From positions 9,200,491-9,264,490 of the forward strand of contig NC_090792.1 in NCBI RefSeq assembly GCF_040054535.1: 64,000 bases of DNA, given 5' to 3'. This document shows positions 1-13,255 of this stretch, in pieces. Numbering within the stretch: the first letter of the stretch is position 1; each line of letters starts with the position of its first letter. The position numbers and the translations under genes are program-made. This DNA is from Antennarius striatus (taxonomy: Eukaryota; Chordata; Actinopteri; Lophiiformes; Antennariidae). The notes beneath the pieces were generated by a model. The model did no database searches. It was not told the origin of the DNA and saw only the letters and a program-made list of their open reading frames with translations.

Positions 1-2700
1 GGAGGCCAGAAAAAGAACATGCCACATGGAAAGCTTTATGTTTGCTCCCAACATTTCAACATTTTTGTCTGGAAGAGACGTCTCAATCTTATTCAGAAAA
101 TTGGGTAAGAGTTGCTGCTTTGCATCCAAAAACAGTGATATATTTATGTTTTGTTTGACCTGAAACTATTTTATAACACAAGTGTCAAATAATCCTACAA
201 GGAGTATTTCCATCATAGAATATCACATAGCTTGCAGAGACCAAATGATTCAAATTTTGAACCCAGATTGCCTCGCTGGTCTTTTTTCCAATATTCTTAA
301 TGACTATTTTGGTTCACCTTCCTTGTACTGTATTACCATGGCAAGGGTCTGCCAAAGTGGAATATGCCTCAAGCCTTTCTCTTCCATGTCCTGTTCCACT
401 AACTCCTACCCACTCAATCAAGAGTTTGGCTATACGGATTGGCTCCATGCTGCTCCTGTGTTTAGATATTTGTATATCCAATGATGAATGTCCTTGGCGT
501 TTACGGAATTCCATCAATCCAACTCAGTATATTCATATATGTGAGTGAACATTTCAGTGTGCATGTTATAGTTGGCATGCTGTCTGCTCACATTTAATTA
601 GCACTCTGACAAATTAACACTCCTTGTGCTAAACAAATGTCTGCCTTATTTCCAATCACTGCATGAGGGAGAGCAATTCCAGGAAGTGTTGCGTTCAGGA
701 TGTGCTGGTTCTCCTTATACTGCACTCTTTTCCAGGCTCTTTTTAATCAGCTGCTTTGATTCCTTTTTTCAGCCTGCTCTTCATTAAACCATAATTTTTG
801 TTGCATTCACAAAACAGAAACATCCAAACAGCAAAACACTGCATTATCTCTATGCGGCTACTCAAGTTAAATGTTATGTTATAAAAACATCCCAAAACAT
901 CCTGGGAATGATGTCATTCTTCCTTTGCACGTTAATAGAAAATGTAACTTCAAACTTTTTAAACTCTTATGTTGGTCAAGTATTCAGCTTAACTGATGAG
1001 CCTTGAGTGCTCTATTTATGGTATATGTCATAAGTTATGCACTAACAATAGTGAAATACAGAGAGCACTGTATGCTATATCACTCTCATTTACTGACTGG
1101 GATAATTATTAAAAAAAATAAATGAATCAAGGTTTTTAATGTTTACACTGTCTAAAAGTACCATTAGTATTGTTTTCAGTGTATCCACTATATTTGGTGA
1201 TATCACTTTATAAGTCATTTGACTCCCTTATTAATTAGCCTGCACCTCTTGAACTCGATACATGTGAGTTAGAGAATATGATTGAGTGTTTCATAAAAGC
1301 CCAAATCATCAAGCCATGCCTGTTATTTTAATAAGACCACAGGATAGTGGTTAGCATCACTGTCAGGCTATTAAAGCCGATGTGTGACCACACAAGCTTT
1401 ACGAGTAGGGACATGGTCATCCATCCTCAAGTCACCAGAGCCGTTAGAAAACAAATGCATTCTGGCATGACTGCTGAGAGGCGTGGCTGCATTAGGTAAT
1501 TCAGTTGTGGCATTTGTACCTAACTTTTTTGTGTATTTTCCTTCAAGTACAGAACTGCATACTAATGGTCAGGTCTATAATGCCCCACTTACAATAGCTT
1601 GATGCCGTAACACTTTACCATTTGACATCTCCAGCCATCATTTCTCAAGGGAAAGCTGGAAGGAGCTGCTACTGGCTGCACAGATCATTCACTACCTCAC
1701 TTTCAGACCACAGTGTGTCCAGCCAAACGGTGTCTTGTATACTTATGGAATTTTGTTAGAATTAGCATTCATTTAGCACTTTGCTTCTTCCAACCCATGT
1801 CAGATATTTAAAACTGTCACTCAAAGTGTATTTCATCTTCTGCTTGCTCTGGTTGATCTCCACTAACACGTACAGGGGAGCCATAAGAAACATGGAGGAA
1901 ACCGTGTTCCAAACAAAATTTATCCGATCCAATTTTATGAAATCAAGGTGTCAGTATAATTGGAAATATAATTATTGGTAGAGCTTCACTTCATAAAAAT
2001 CTGTGTCTGAAGTTGGAAGAGAGTGAATTTTACAAGTGTTTGTTGCTCGTAAATCTTTCTTGGTTGTCCATTTCATCAACTTCACATGATGGAATCAGAT
2101 GTGATGGAACTGCTTTTTTCAGAGAACCTTTTCCTGTAATGTTACGTGACATCCTTCCTTTTCTGAAAGCTGACATACTGCACCAGAATCAGTACAACTT
2201 TTTGCAACTCGTCATAAATCAGCCCATGAGGAACTACACGTGAAACACTTTGCAGTGTGTTATAAGATGAGGAGAAGGTGTGATGTCAGCTCCAGGCCAA
2301 ACCAAATGGGTACCACAGGATGTGAGCGATGGGATTTGTTTGGGGAGTGGGGTATTTTGGAGTGTGTTTTTTCAGCTGCTCCACTCAGGAGGACGCCGGC
2401 AGCTGTCCCTTTACACACAAATGTCCACATGTTCACCCTGGACATAAAATACAGATGTATCCGTTACATCAGTGAAAATTCAAGCTTCAGTGCATTGAAG
2501 TTGGTCTTCTCAAATGCTGGTGCCCCGCCACAACTCCATATTATTCATGTTTGACAGTGGGAGCCGATTTTCTTTTTAGCTTCTCCTGGCTTCAAGGAAG
2601 TTATCCGATTATTAAGTGCTTTTGGTTATTATTTCTATTCTAATTCTTTTTTTTTAATTTAAAGGAATCAAACCCAGAAGGTTCTGACTTTGATTCCTTT
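1..2700. other. Gene-free AT-rich interval
   Basis: No reading frame here looks like a protein-coding exon: frames are short, unrecognised and overlap on both strands. No clear repeat family, tRNA or long inverted repeat was seen. It is probably intergenic or deep intronic DNA of a gene outside the window. Confidence 0.6.
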
Positions 2701-2704
2701 ATAT

Positions 2705-2985
2705 AAAGAGTTTTTATGTTCTCCCTGTGTCTGCATGGCTTCTCTCCAGGTTGTCCAGCGTCTTCCCATCTCCAAAAATATGCTGCTTAGGTGACACCAA
2801 ATGTCACACCAAACTGTCCGATGGTGCGAATGTGAGCATGCACGGTTGTCTGTTTGTCTTGTCTTTTGTGTGGCTTCTCAAGGAGCTGGCATCTCATCTG
2901 GAGCGTACCCCACCTCTCGCCCATAGCAAGCCGGGATAGGCTCCAGCAGCCCTGTGATCTGCAAGGTAAACAGGCTGAATCCAGA
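2705..2985 (+). repeat. SINE-like dispersed fish repeat, copy 1 (diverged)
   Basis: The order of blocks matches the other copies in this window: a 'tgttctccctgtgtctgcatgg' type start, a mid block around 'tgtctgtttgtcttg', then 'taccccacctctcgccc' and 'gggataggctccagc'. The 5' tRNA-like head is missing or unrecognisable. The same blocks recur, in either orientation, near 7.1, 11.8, 22.5, 36.4 and 56.7 kb, which is what defines it as a dispersed family. Family name not assigned. Confidence 0.7.
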
Positions 2986-3548
2986 TACTCTGAAGCTCAT
3001 CCAATTCCCAAATATGCAGTCACCTCTTGTGAGCACAGCAACCTATCTTGGTGAACATACATTTTATTAAAATGAATGTTTCACAAGACAAGAGGTGCAA
3101 AACAAATGTGATGGGAATGATGTGGAGTGTAGCTGTTGGCTGAGGGTTCTGGCAGCTCTGGACCACTGGGGTGCAGAGGGACTAGTGTTGCTGAGACAGG
3201 GATGGGGACGTGGGAGGGAGAGGAGGTGAGAAAGCAGAGAGTCTTATTTTTGCTGGCAGAGGAGATAAGTGCAATATTTGAGGCAGTTCTCTAGAGAGGC
3301 TTCATAGTTGCTGGCACCCGAGTCAGTGGGGACGGGAGTCCATGTGGGAGGAGTAACAAGAACAGAGTAAGGGAGGGTGTCAGAAGGGAATGGGGGTATG
3401 ATGAGGGGCCTATAATGCTGGGGAGTCAGCCAAAGTCCAGGGCACTTTTAATGGGGTCTCCTCTGCTATGCGATACCTATTTGGAGAATTGGAGCAGACA
3501 CCCTGACTCCTGTCTCACCATCTCTGCCTGCTGAGTTGGAGATAATGT

Positions 3549-3573
3549 GACGGGGGGGCGGGGGGCGGGGGGC
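3549..3573 (+). other. G-rich tract, potential G-quadruplex
   Basis: Three runs of six or more G separated by single C bases lie in otherwise mixed-composition DNA. The runs are long enough to be divided into four G-tracts, so an intramolecular quadruplex is possible on the plus strand. No gene is near enough to suggest a role. Confidence 0.5.
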
Positions 3574-4077
3574 TGACATGAAGCGTGATGGACACTTCTA
3601 GTGTCTCCCACTCACAGGAAAGGCAATGACCAATGAAAGCACACTGAGTCATTGGCTGTCATTCATCCTGGAGCTTCTCCTCCTTGTGACACATCAAATT
3701 TACTGGTTGGGGTTAAAAAGTGTCCAGAGTGCAGTTGCACTTTTAAAGGAAACTTATAATTTTGATACCCAGAGCGTGACAGGTGTTGTTTCTGTGATGA
3801 TATGCAGAGAAGTGTAAATTTCATGTTGTTTTTTCCATTCTTTGTCAAGCAGCTTCTTGGACTCCTGTCTAAATGTGTCCTGGTGTATGGTTTCTTGCTG
3901 TCCTCAGATGCCTTTCTTTATTTTCATTTACCAGCCCCTCTCTGCTTTCCTAGTTCACCCTCTGAGACCACCAGAGCAATGAGAGGTGAATCGCAATCCT
4001 CCATTGTTCTCCTACAGTTCAAAATTAAATCATTTATCTTCATAGGGAGATCTCAGCTGGTTTAGGTGATATTCCTG

Positions 4078-4118
4078 GGTAATATCACCCATTTGTATTG
4101 TAAATGGGTGATATTACC
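4078..4118. repeat. Perfect 17-bp inverted repeat with 7-nt loop
   Basis: Arms at 4,078-4,094 and 4,102-4,118 are exact reverse complements (ggtaatatcacccattt and its complement), around the loop gtattgt. The left arm can instead pair with an upstream copy: 4,065-4,073 and 4,081-4,089 form a perfect 9-bp hairpin with its own 7-nt loop. The two foldings exclude each other. This may be a small foldback element or a local slippage product. The stem looks short for a microRNA precursor. Confidence 0.8.
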
Positions 4119-7080
4119 AAGCTGGAACCCAAAGTGAGCAATCCGATAGCCACTGTGGCTCAGACAGGTAGCTCAGATGTGTTAACTTTCCCCTTCCCCT
4201 CTGCACAGAGTAAATTTTTAATCATTGGGAGCTACTATATCAATATTGAAGAGTTTGGTGATTTAAACTATTCGTGTTTATCATTTTTGTTTTATTATAA
4301 ACATGAAATCTATAATTACATCAACATTTCACCGCCTCTTTCTCTGTTAAAAGCTTGGCTATACTTTATTATTGGGGTAATCAAATTGAGTGAGCTCCAC
4401 TAACTATTTCCAAGTATGGCAGTATAGAGCAGAGCAGCGTGCTGAGCAGCCTGCACCTGAATGTCTCCTCTGAACACTGTCTTAGGGTCTGGCACTGATG
4501 TCTTACATAATGCTATGAGATCACCTACCAAATATTTAATGTTGTAATACATTTTTGTTGACATCCAATGTATTGCTTTACACTCAAATGAATTTAGCGG
4601 TTCTCTCCAAGTGTCCATTCAAATGTGAGTTGAACATAATGTACCGGTATGTGGAAAATCCCTGTTTTTGCAAATCCACAATATTGCCAACCCATAACTT
4701 TGAGATCTCAGACTAATTTCCCTCTGCTGTGGAATAGCGAGTGTGTGCACTGCCTCCACACAAACAGTCAGAACATCTGCTCCTGTGTCCTCAGGAGGGA
4801 AAGAACCAACATCCAAGTCCTCTGATGCTGGCAGGGTGAGTAAACAGTGTCTCTGGAACCTTGCATTAGCCCCAGCATTCCCTTAATCACTGTTCATCTC
4901 CACTCTGTTGTTCTTCCTGATCCGCACCTCCGCTTCAGCTCAAGCTGTCTTCAAGGACCTCTCATTCTGCCCCCAGTGGCCCCCTATTCCCACTCAGATG
5001 TTTATGGCAAAGACTCCAATGCAAGTGTCCAACTGCAGTGACCCAGAAGCACAAATTGAAAATCCTGGCAACAACCTGCAAATCAATAAAAGAGAAAACA
5101 CTACAAATTGGAGTCATGCAGACAAAACATACCAAAGTAGATTCACAGTGACACTGACTTTAACTGGGAAGTTTTTCATAAGTTTTATAAAAATGAACGC
5201 AGGTGGTGATGCCTCTCTCCTTCCTGCAGCTGCAGCAGTGAACACAGACGCGACACAGCCTGGAAGCTGAACTGTTGATTTACATCCACATGTGTTTTCT
5301 AGGATTTTCTGGATGTTTGTCTAATTGAGTATTAGTGATGCCTGCGCTTATCCCCAACAAACAGTTTCCAGTTTCAGCTATGTCTTGTATGAATAACTGT
5401 TTGTATAATATTTGGCCGATCAACACTAACAGACAGAGAACAGCTTCAGAGGGAGCTGAGTTAGGCTGAGCTGTCAGAGGGATGCTGACCCCTCTCGGTG
5501 CTTGTGCACTGCTGGTCTTGAAGTCAGTGAGTGCTGAATGAAGCATGGGGCACACAGTGTCTGTGTACTTAAGTTATGCTGCAGAACCCAGCAGATCTGT
5601 CAGCTGCAATATTCTTTTAAAAAGAAAACACATCACAAATCAAAACCTGTCTCATATTCAAGCACATCTATTTTAAAGTCATAAGGATTCTGAAAGATAT
5701 TGTGCTGAAATACATCTTCCATCGTTGTGTAGCCCATATCTTTCCAAAAGTGAAAATGAACTCCCCTCCATATATACGCAAAATTAAAAGAATTGAAATG
5801 CAAAAATTTGCCCTGTCAGCAGGTCAGCATGTTCAAAGCACAGACTGTTTGAGGTCTTAACAGAAAAAGGTATTTTCAGTAGAGTGGTCAGCTCCAACAA
5901 GCCGTTATTCTCTCAGTGACTGGAGACATTCTGAGAGGCAATCTGAGCCCACAACAAAAGGAGAATGTAAAAACAACTAAATGAATCCCTACAAACGCAA
6001 ATAGCTTATTGCTAAATTGTTTTGGTCTGGCATAAAGCATTGCCAAGAAGAGGGCTTGAAGTGGGGTGGCGTGAAAGCGAAGAGAGGGATGGAGAAAGGA
6101 TCCTGCTGCAGCAGAGAGATGAATTATGGGTCAATTGTTTGACATGGGAGTGTGTGATGGGTTTTTTTTTCAGAACCACGGAGATGTTTACTAGATAATG
6201 CATGTTCCAATGTTTGAGCTCTGCTTTCAAATATAGACACTGAGAGGCATTCAGGTATACTATGCCAATACCGGCAACTCCGAAATGCTGCATATTCATT
6301 GTGGAGTCAGATGACTACCCCAGCTGCACTGCGCTAGGATCACTTTCAGAACACAAACATAAGCATAGAGGTTGCATTGTGCAACAGCACAGCAACAAAG
6401 ACCCTTCTCTTTGCCACCTTTGTTTATTTATGCTGAACAACCCGGCTGCACATAATGCTGCATTTTTAGAACACCAGGGTTCTAAGAGGCGTGATGTAAA
6501 ACACAGTGGCATCAGAGATCTAGATTTAGATTTAGTTTCTTTGTAAACAATTCAATGATGATTTTTGTGCTGAGACTGAGGAAGAGGTGGTTGCAATTGG
6601 TGAATTGGATAAGATGAGGACGTGAGGTAGAGTGCAAAACAGCTGGAACAACTAGAGGTTAAAGAGAATAATGTATTTAAAAAGAGACAGCAGGAGGACT
6701 ACAGGCTAAAAATGAAGGTGCATCTCTGTGAGTCTGATGACAACAGGTTATAAGTAAATTAACAGCTCGAACAGGAAATGAACAATGGACATGCATGAGA
6801 GATGTTAAAACAAGGCTGGAAGGAGAAATAAACTATGATCTAAGCAGGAAAAGGTCTTCCCGACTAAACTGTTGCTAGATTTTCATTTTGAAAATAGTTT
6901 GGCTTTTAATAGACTCACTTGAAGGAGAGGTTAAACATTTTAGGTAAGTGTTAGATACATATGAGAGGTTAGCAGAGCTCTCACATCTCTCTACTAATCA
7001 CACTGCATATATCTTAGATTAGCACAATAAGAATTAAATAGAAATTCCGAAATCTCTGAAATTCTCTGAAATTGATTAAT

Positions 7081-7330
7081 CATCATTCATTTTCATTTCC
7101 ACAACCGCTTCATCCGCTGACGCGGGTCGTGGGGAGCTGGAGCCTATCCCAGCTGGCTTAGGGCGTGAGGCAGGGAACACTCCAGGCACTGCAAATTCAC
7201 ACAGAGACGCAAACAAACATGCACGCACACACTCACTCCTACGGTCAATTTGGGACTGGCCAATTAACCTGAAGCGCATGTTTTTTGGAGGTGGGATGAA
7301 GCCGAAGAACCCAGAGAGAACCCACGCAAT
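7081..7330 (-). repeat. SINE-like dispersed fish repeat, copy 2
   Basis: On the plus strand it begins with 'attcattttcatttcc', continues through 'ggagcctatcccagctgg' and 'ggtcaatttgggactggcc', and ends at 'cagagagaacccacgc'. Read on the minus strand this is the same block order as the copy at 11.8 kb, lacking the tRNA-like head. Confidence 0.75.
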
Positions 7331-7334
7331 TGAT

Positions 7335-10300
7335 CGATCATTAATCATCAATTAATTATAAAAATATACTGTAGATATACTGACAATTACCTGATTTACC
7401 AGATTACTAGATTATTTATTGGCTCTGAGCAATTTCTTGGCAACCAGCAGAGACTCCAGAGAGTTGTCCTGTAAAGCATGCAACGAATTGTAAATCGTCT
7501 TGTACAGTTTTTAAAAAAAATAAAAGTACTCACTGTAACTATAAAGAATATAGATGAATATACTTTTATTTGTGTTGACACATCAGTTATTCTACTAGAT
7601 CTAATTAGATGATGAGCTGTGATGCATGTTTAAGAGTGTGTGTTTTGCCAAGATCATGCTGTGCCATGACTGTCTTGATTTTCTAAGTATTTCTTTACAC
7701 TTCGCCACAGCAAAAAGGTATCAATATCAAATATCAGACAAAAACTTTTAACTTAAAATTTTCATCGCCCCTCTTATGCTCACACTCACAAATGTAACCT
7801 CCTTTTTTCCCCAGCACCACACACCTATAAATGGTTTTTGTTCAACATGCATGTAGCAATTATCTGCATGGTTTCAAGCCTCCCAGTCACCCACTGCATG
7901 GAGTATTTCCACCGTTCTCATGTTACTTATAAAAATACACAATATGATTTATTTCCTCCCTTTTAAAAACAAATCAGATATGCTTGCCTCTCAGAGATGT
8001 GTACACTGGAAGAGGCTCCAGTCTGGGTTACACAATAGTGGAGCCAGTGATTTGTTATCTTCTTAGCAGACACTGCTATCTCCGACACTGAACAAGATTA
8101 ACGGCCTCTTAAAGGTGCTGGACCAACAGGGAACGAGATTCTCGCTCTGGGGGTCCACCAGAAATGATTCATCATATGATAACGAGATTGTGAGCTATTT
8201 GTAGGGTAGATATTATGGTAATCTAATTTGCTTCTGAGGTTTGGCGAATAAAGACAGTTTTTGTGTTTACTTGAGTGAGCCCTTGCCAAGTCTTGATGTT
8301 CTTTTTCTAAAACAACCCCCAAAAAACTAAAAGACACAGACAAAATGCTAGCATAACTTTATGATTGTGTGCACAGGAAAATGAGACAGGAGAAAATGTA
8401 GGAAAGGAAAAGAATAGAGACAGAGAATAAGTAAGTATGACTCTTTAGACACTGGAGAATGTAAATGGTGTTAATACAGTTTAGCTTCGGCTGTGCCACC
8501 GCTCCGTGGCGTACACAGATAATATGGAAACCCTGACATAACCTCAGCCTTCACATTGGCGTGTTCGAGTGATTCAACAAGGCAGCCTGGAGTAGAAGGC
8601 AAACTTCTCCACCACCATAACCTCCACACCCTCCTGTCTCACTCCACTTTTATGAACACACTGCTTCAGAATTACCATTTAATGTAAATTGAAGGAGGCA
8701 GTGTTGCTCAGTTTCCATATTGAAAAAAAGAAAGAAATCCACTTGAACACAGTTAGTATGAGTGACAGACCGTGAACTCCCATCCATGAAGAAAAACCAC
8801 TGGCCATGCTCTCATATTGACCAACATGGATCACTTCTCTCAGTACTTCCTGGGAATAATTGTTTGTTTTATGGAAAATGTAACTGCACATTGTGTTCGT
8901 TTGTATCAAAGGTCCTCTCCATGCCACCGCTCCAAAACACAATCCCAGCACAGACAAAACAACAAGCAGTAACTGTCCCGCCCTGCAGTAATGAGTTGAG
9001 TAATTGTTTAGTGAAAGGGTCACCTCACATGTCTCAGATTGTATTCCAGAGCACGAAGAGATGGGTCAATAGTGCTGGACTGCGTTAGAAATAAGATATA
9101 GTCTGGAGCAGGGCACCATGCTTAAAGGTGGTGTGACTTGATTATTATGTCAAGTAGAACGTTATTTAAAGTCCCGCTCTGTATTTATGTCTATGACATA
9201 ATGCCACAGGGGGCTTCAAATCATGGGAAACCTTTAAACATGGAACATCGCACCAAAACTCTGGAATATATTACACTGAAGACATTTCACATTACAGCCA
9301 TTTCCCCAAGTTGTTTGTTTATCACAGATTGCTCTGATGACAGGATGTGTGTCTTTCATAACACAGAACATCAGTTCAGGAATATTTAAGTCACAGGCTG
9401 TTCTCTGTCTGGGTCGCATTACGACAGAGAAGAAAAATATGTCATAAAACTTCATGGAATTAATATTCTACTATAAATATAGTAAAGAGACTACATATTT
9501 GTCGATCTATGGACAATTACAATGATATGACCTTTGGGGAATACCACTGTTCCTTATCCAATGTGTTCCTGGGGAAAAAGTTGAATCATAGCTTACCATT
9601 TTCCCTCCAACACACACACACACGCACACACACAGGTTATTTGTAGAAAAATTATTCTTGGGATACTAAACTCCTTTTTTAGCACAAGAATGTTCTGCTA
9701 TAATATCTGACGCTTTTTCAGACAGATTGAAATACACGTCCAGATTGAATTACATCCTTAACAGTTAGCAGCATTTTGAATGTGGAATGTAACCGTGGTC
9801 AGTGTTTTGGTGTTGAGGGCAATGTCATAGGAAATTCTGCCTTTTTCCAGCCAATAATCAGACACAATGTTCTGCTGTGTTTCAGCAAATGATGGCGAGA
9901 GGCAGGGGGAGAGATTATCTGGAGAATTACATTTGTCTGCTTCTAAGTAATTCTACCTCTCCGTGTCATGTACCAAACAGTGACTGTAGCTTGCAAGTCT
10001 AACCTCTGTCAGAGGAAAGAGGTTTTTGGATGGATAACTGAGCTGTATCTTGCAGTGGAGGGGAGAACCTTGTGGGAGGTCACTCTGTGGTTCTACGTAC
10101 GTGCAGAATGTGAATAACTCGAGCCGAAAAGGTTTTAGTCTGTGTTGTTTTCCTTTAAGGAGTGAAACTCGGCAGGATGAGGTGCTGTAGAGTATGAGGA
10201 GTGGGTGTCTCTGGGTGAAAGGGAGTCTTTCAGCTTGACATATTTCATGGATGTTTTGGGAAGCAGTGATGGAAACGGAGGAACTTAGGTGGCACAGTTC

Positions 10301-10895
10301 TACCCCTGGGGTTTCTGCTGTGTTGCGGTACAGAATGTCTTCAGTCCAATCTGCATTAACCTCACAGTTTAACTGCAGAGCTGTTCCTGGACACATGGAG
10401 CATAAAAACTCTCACTGAGGAAATGATCACATGCAAAGAGGAGGGGGTGGGTAAAGAGAAGTGAGAGGTGGGCTTGTTAGAACATTATAAGATGCAAACC
10501 CACAACTAAACTAACATTTATGAACCATTAACATCAAGGATGAATGTTATGGTTGGGTAGCAGAAGAAGTCATTCAGGGGCAAAACGTTCTTGGGTTGTC
10601 GACTGTGTGAAACTGATGGTTGGGGAAGAAGATTAAGTAGACAAAGGCAGAGCAGATAACCATGTGGTGGAGGTTGAGAAAAGAAGAGAGCTGTGCGACC
10701 TTTTGGCAAAAAGTGAGACAGACTATTGGTTGACAGGAGAGGCTCCCAGAAGTTTGCACCATTACAGCCAAGGTGATCAGAGAAGCAGGCAGGATAGTAC
10801 TCAAAATGTCTTCTGGTAGGAAAGGGGAGAAAGAGACTTGGAATGCTGAAGTACAAAAAACATACAAAGAAAGAGACTATCAAAGAAGAGGCATT
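7335..10895. other. Intergenic interval
   Basis: No supported gene. The longest frames are 147 and 134 codons on the minus strand (9,953-10,396 and 10,518-10,922). Neither shows a domain I recognise nor convincing splice sites, and both are within reach of chance for this amount of sequence. A short interrupted CA array sits near 9,610-9,635. Confidence 0.5.
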
Positions 10896-10919
10896 TGATG
10901 ACATGTATATCAGGCTGGA

Positions 10920-11490
10920 CACTTGGGAAGGAGAGAAAGATCACCCAGACAGAGGGATCAGGAAGGACATGCAGCAGTCCAGACTAACGGTGAGTGTAGT
11001 CAGGAGGTGAAGAAACAGACCCAAGCAGGCTGGAACGGGTGGAGGAAAGTGCCAGATGTCTTATGTGACAAACGAGTCTATGCTAGAATGAAGGGCAAAG
11101 TTTATGACAGTGGAGACGACAGCCATGATGGACGGATTAGAGACAGTACGGCTGAAAAGAAGACAGGAAGCTGAGCTGGTGGAAATGAAGATGTTGAGCT
11201 TCTTCTCTCAGCCAAGATGAGATGTTTTTGGAGACAAAGTTAGAGAGAGCAGACCTCGATGGTTTGGATACATCCAGAGGAGAGATCAGGAGTATAATTG
11301 GTAAAAGGGTGTTGAGGATAGAGCTGCCAGGCAAGAGAGCAAGAGGAAGACCAAAGTGAAGGTGGATGGATGTAGTGAGAGAAAATGTGAGGGCAGTTGT
11401 TGTTAGAGAGGAGGATGCATGAGACAGGCTGACATGGAAAAGGACGACACGCTGTGGCGACCCCTAAAGGGACAAACCGAGAGGAAAAGC
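10920..11490 (+). mobile_element. 3' end of an RTE-type non-LTR retrotransposon (decayed LINE)
   Basis: Plus-strand translation in shifting frames gives hallmarks of the C-terminal region of fish RTE-like reverse transcriptases: 'QAGWNGWRKV', then 'RPRWFGYIQRRDQEY', then a Gly/Arg/Pro/Lys-rich block equivalent to RGRPK, and finally 'CGDP' followed by a stop at about 11,457-11,468. Frameshifts and an internal deletion between the first and second motifs show it is dead. Only the 3' tail is present, the usual outcome of 5'-truncated insertion. A second, shorter copy of the same tail is at about 51,900-52,070. Confidence 0.8.
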
Positions 11491-11795
11491 AGTCAACTGT
11501 GTTTATTGGAATACATTAACAGATGTTTAAATTACCATACAACCTACTGTGACCCTTCTTTGTTATGTAGGTGATTTAGTTAGCTCAAAGTGCTTCCCCA
11601 TGAGGATGATCTCATCTGCCTGTACCACATTGTGATGATAGCTACGTCACTGTTTTTTGTTACCTATGTCAGGGAGGAGTGTCAACACTAACCTAAATGA
11701 ATGTATTCAGTTCAGAATTCACCCCTGTAAAGAACTAACAAGTAAAGCTTACTATTCCTGAAATGATGTTCTATTTTGATTATGATGAAAACATT

Positions 11796-12105
11796 GGGCG
11801 GCACGGTGGTGCAGTAGGCACGTTGTCACCTCACAACAAAAAGGTTCTGGGTTCCAGTCCATTCTGTGCGAAGCTTATATGTTCTCCCCATGTCTGAGTG
11901 GATTCTTGCTAGGTTCTCCTGCTTCATCCAATCTCCAAAACTGTGGATTTGAGGTGTGAGTGTGTGTGAGTGGTTGTTCGTCTTTCATGTGGCTCCACAA
12001 TGCACTAGCATCTTCCTGCCTCTCGCCACTGAGATAGGCTGACGCAACCCCTGTGACCCATGGCAATGGAAGAAGCGGCGCGGAAGATAAAAGATTAAAG
12101 GAATG
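11796..12105 (+). repeat. tRNA-derived SINE-like repeat, most complete copy (copy 3)
   Basis: This is the only copy in the window with the 5' head 'gggcggcacggtggtgcag', followed by a B-box-like GGTTCCAGTCC at 11,850-11,860 and a loose A-box-like stretch near 11,807-11,822. That layout suggests a tRNA-derived RNA polymerase III promoter. The body then shows 'tgttctccccatgtctg', 'tgtgagtggttgttcgtc' and 'gagataggctgacgcaacc'. Diverged, so probably inactive. Confidence 0.75.
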
Positions 12106-13200
12106 AAAACATCACAGATTTAATCAGCTAATGCCTCAGAATGAAATATGTCTATTATTATGTCATTATTATGAGTAATAAAGTAAGAAACAGGACAAAT
12201 TATCCATACATATGTCTTCTTAACACACGTGACATATTTTATCAAAGCACAGTATAATGATACATGTTTTAAATGTGTGAAAGCGACCCTGTATTTGTGT
12301 TAAGCTCAAATATGAAACCATTTGGAGAACACAAAGATAATGATTGCCTGATGGGATAAATGTTTAAAGCGTCAGCTTCAGACTACACAGCTGGCACTTG
12401 AATTCTCGCCATCAATGAAAAAACAAAATGCTCAAAGTGAGGTGCAATCATCACCACTGGACTATTTTGCAACTTAGTGTGCCCCATCTAATCACTGCCA
12501 TATAAATAACAAAACATACTTGAGGTCTATTATGAATTGTGGGTTTGGACGAACAAATCAGAGCTTTCATAACATTTTTTTCCCTTTCCCCAATGTAGAA
12601 GAACCAGTTCGGTGAAATTTAGATATTCTGTTGGTTGACAAGCTAAATTGCTATTGACTTCAAGAATGACTCACATGCTTTCAAACCCTTTTTACAAGTT
12701 TCTTACATAATACATTAAGTAGCACACTTTCCATCTTAGTGAAATGACAGTTTAGTGTTTTGTCACAAGTTTCAATTTAACCAAAAATGAAAAAACAGAA
12801 AAAGATGACCACTTTTTTTTCAGTTACAAGGTTTATTGCATAAAAATCCTTGGTGATGCAAAGCAGTGAGATTTGTTTTTGTCTGTTGCAAGTGAATCAA
12901 TAATGTTTGAACTTATCCTGATTGGGCTGAACAGAAGCTGTTTTTAGCACTGGCCAATCACAGCTATATTTCAAGGGGAGTATGCTGACAGAACAGTGAA
13001 TAGATACATTTGGTCTTCTCTGCTTTGGACCTTGTACAGTGCAATTCGTTGGACAATAAATTCTTCAACACGAACACAATTAGAATATATGAAAATATGA
13101 GAAAATTGACATAGTGTCAGATTATAATTTGAAATTTATATGATTAAATGTTCAAAGTCTATGGTTATAAGAAGTCATTGCAGAACCATCTGCCACATGA
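12106..13200. other. Spacer downstream of the first CYP1C gene
   Basis: AT-rich sequence with no supported coding exon. It may contain alternative 3' ends of the minus-strand P450 gene at 13,256: a minus-strand AATAAA occurs near 12,831-12,836 in addition to the close one at 13,209-13,214. Confidence 0.5.
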
Positions 13201-13208
13201 TAACACAC

Positions 13209-13214
13209 TTTATT
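13209..13214 (-). terminator. Poly(A) signal AATAAA for the 13.3-kb CYP1C gene
   Basis: The plus strand reads tttatt, giving AATAAA on the minus strand about 42 nt past the stop codon at 13,256-13,258. The close spacing would give a very short 3' UTR, so more distal signals may also be used. Confidence 0.55.
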
Positions 13215-13255
13215 TCACATTGCTGTACTTAAACTGGAGACATTATTAAACTTTT

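Larger units (their letters stand above)
2990..7075. other. Intergenic interval
   Basis: No gene is supported. The interval contains a GA-rich stretch (about 3,110-3,420), a G-rich tract at 3,549-3,573 and a perfect hairpin at 4,078-4,118, listed separately. The remaining short frames resemble no family I know. Confidence 0.55.

Noticed and set aside
9953-10396. 147-codon minus-strand frame
   Set aside because: Unrecognised sequence, no supporting splice or poly(A) context, and other long frames occur nearby by chance.
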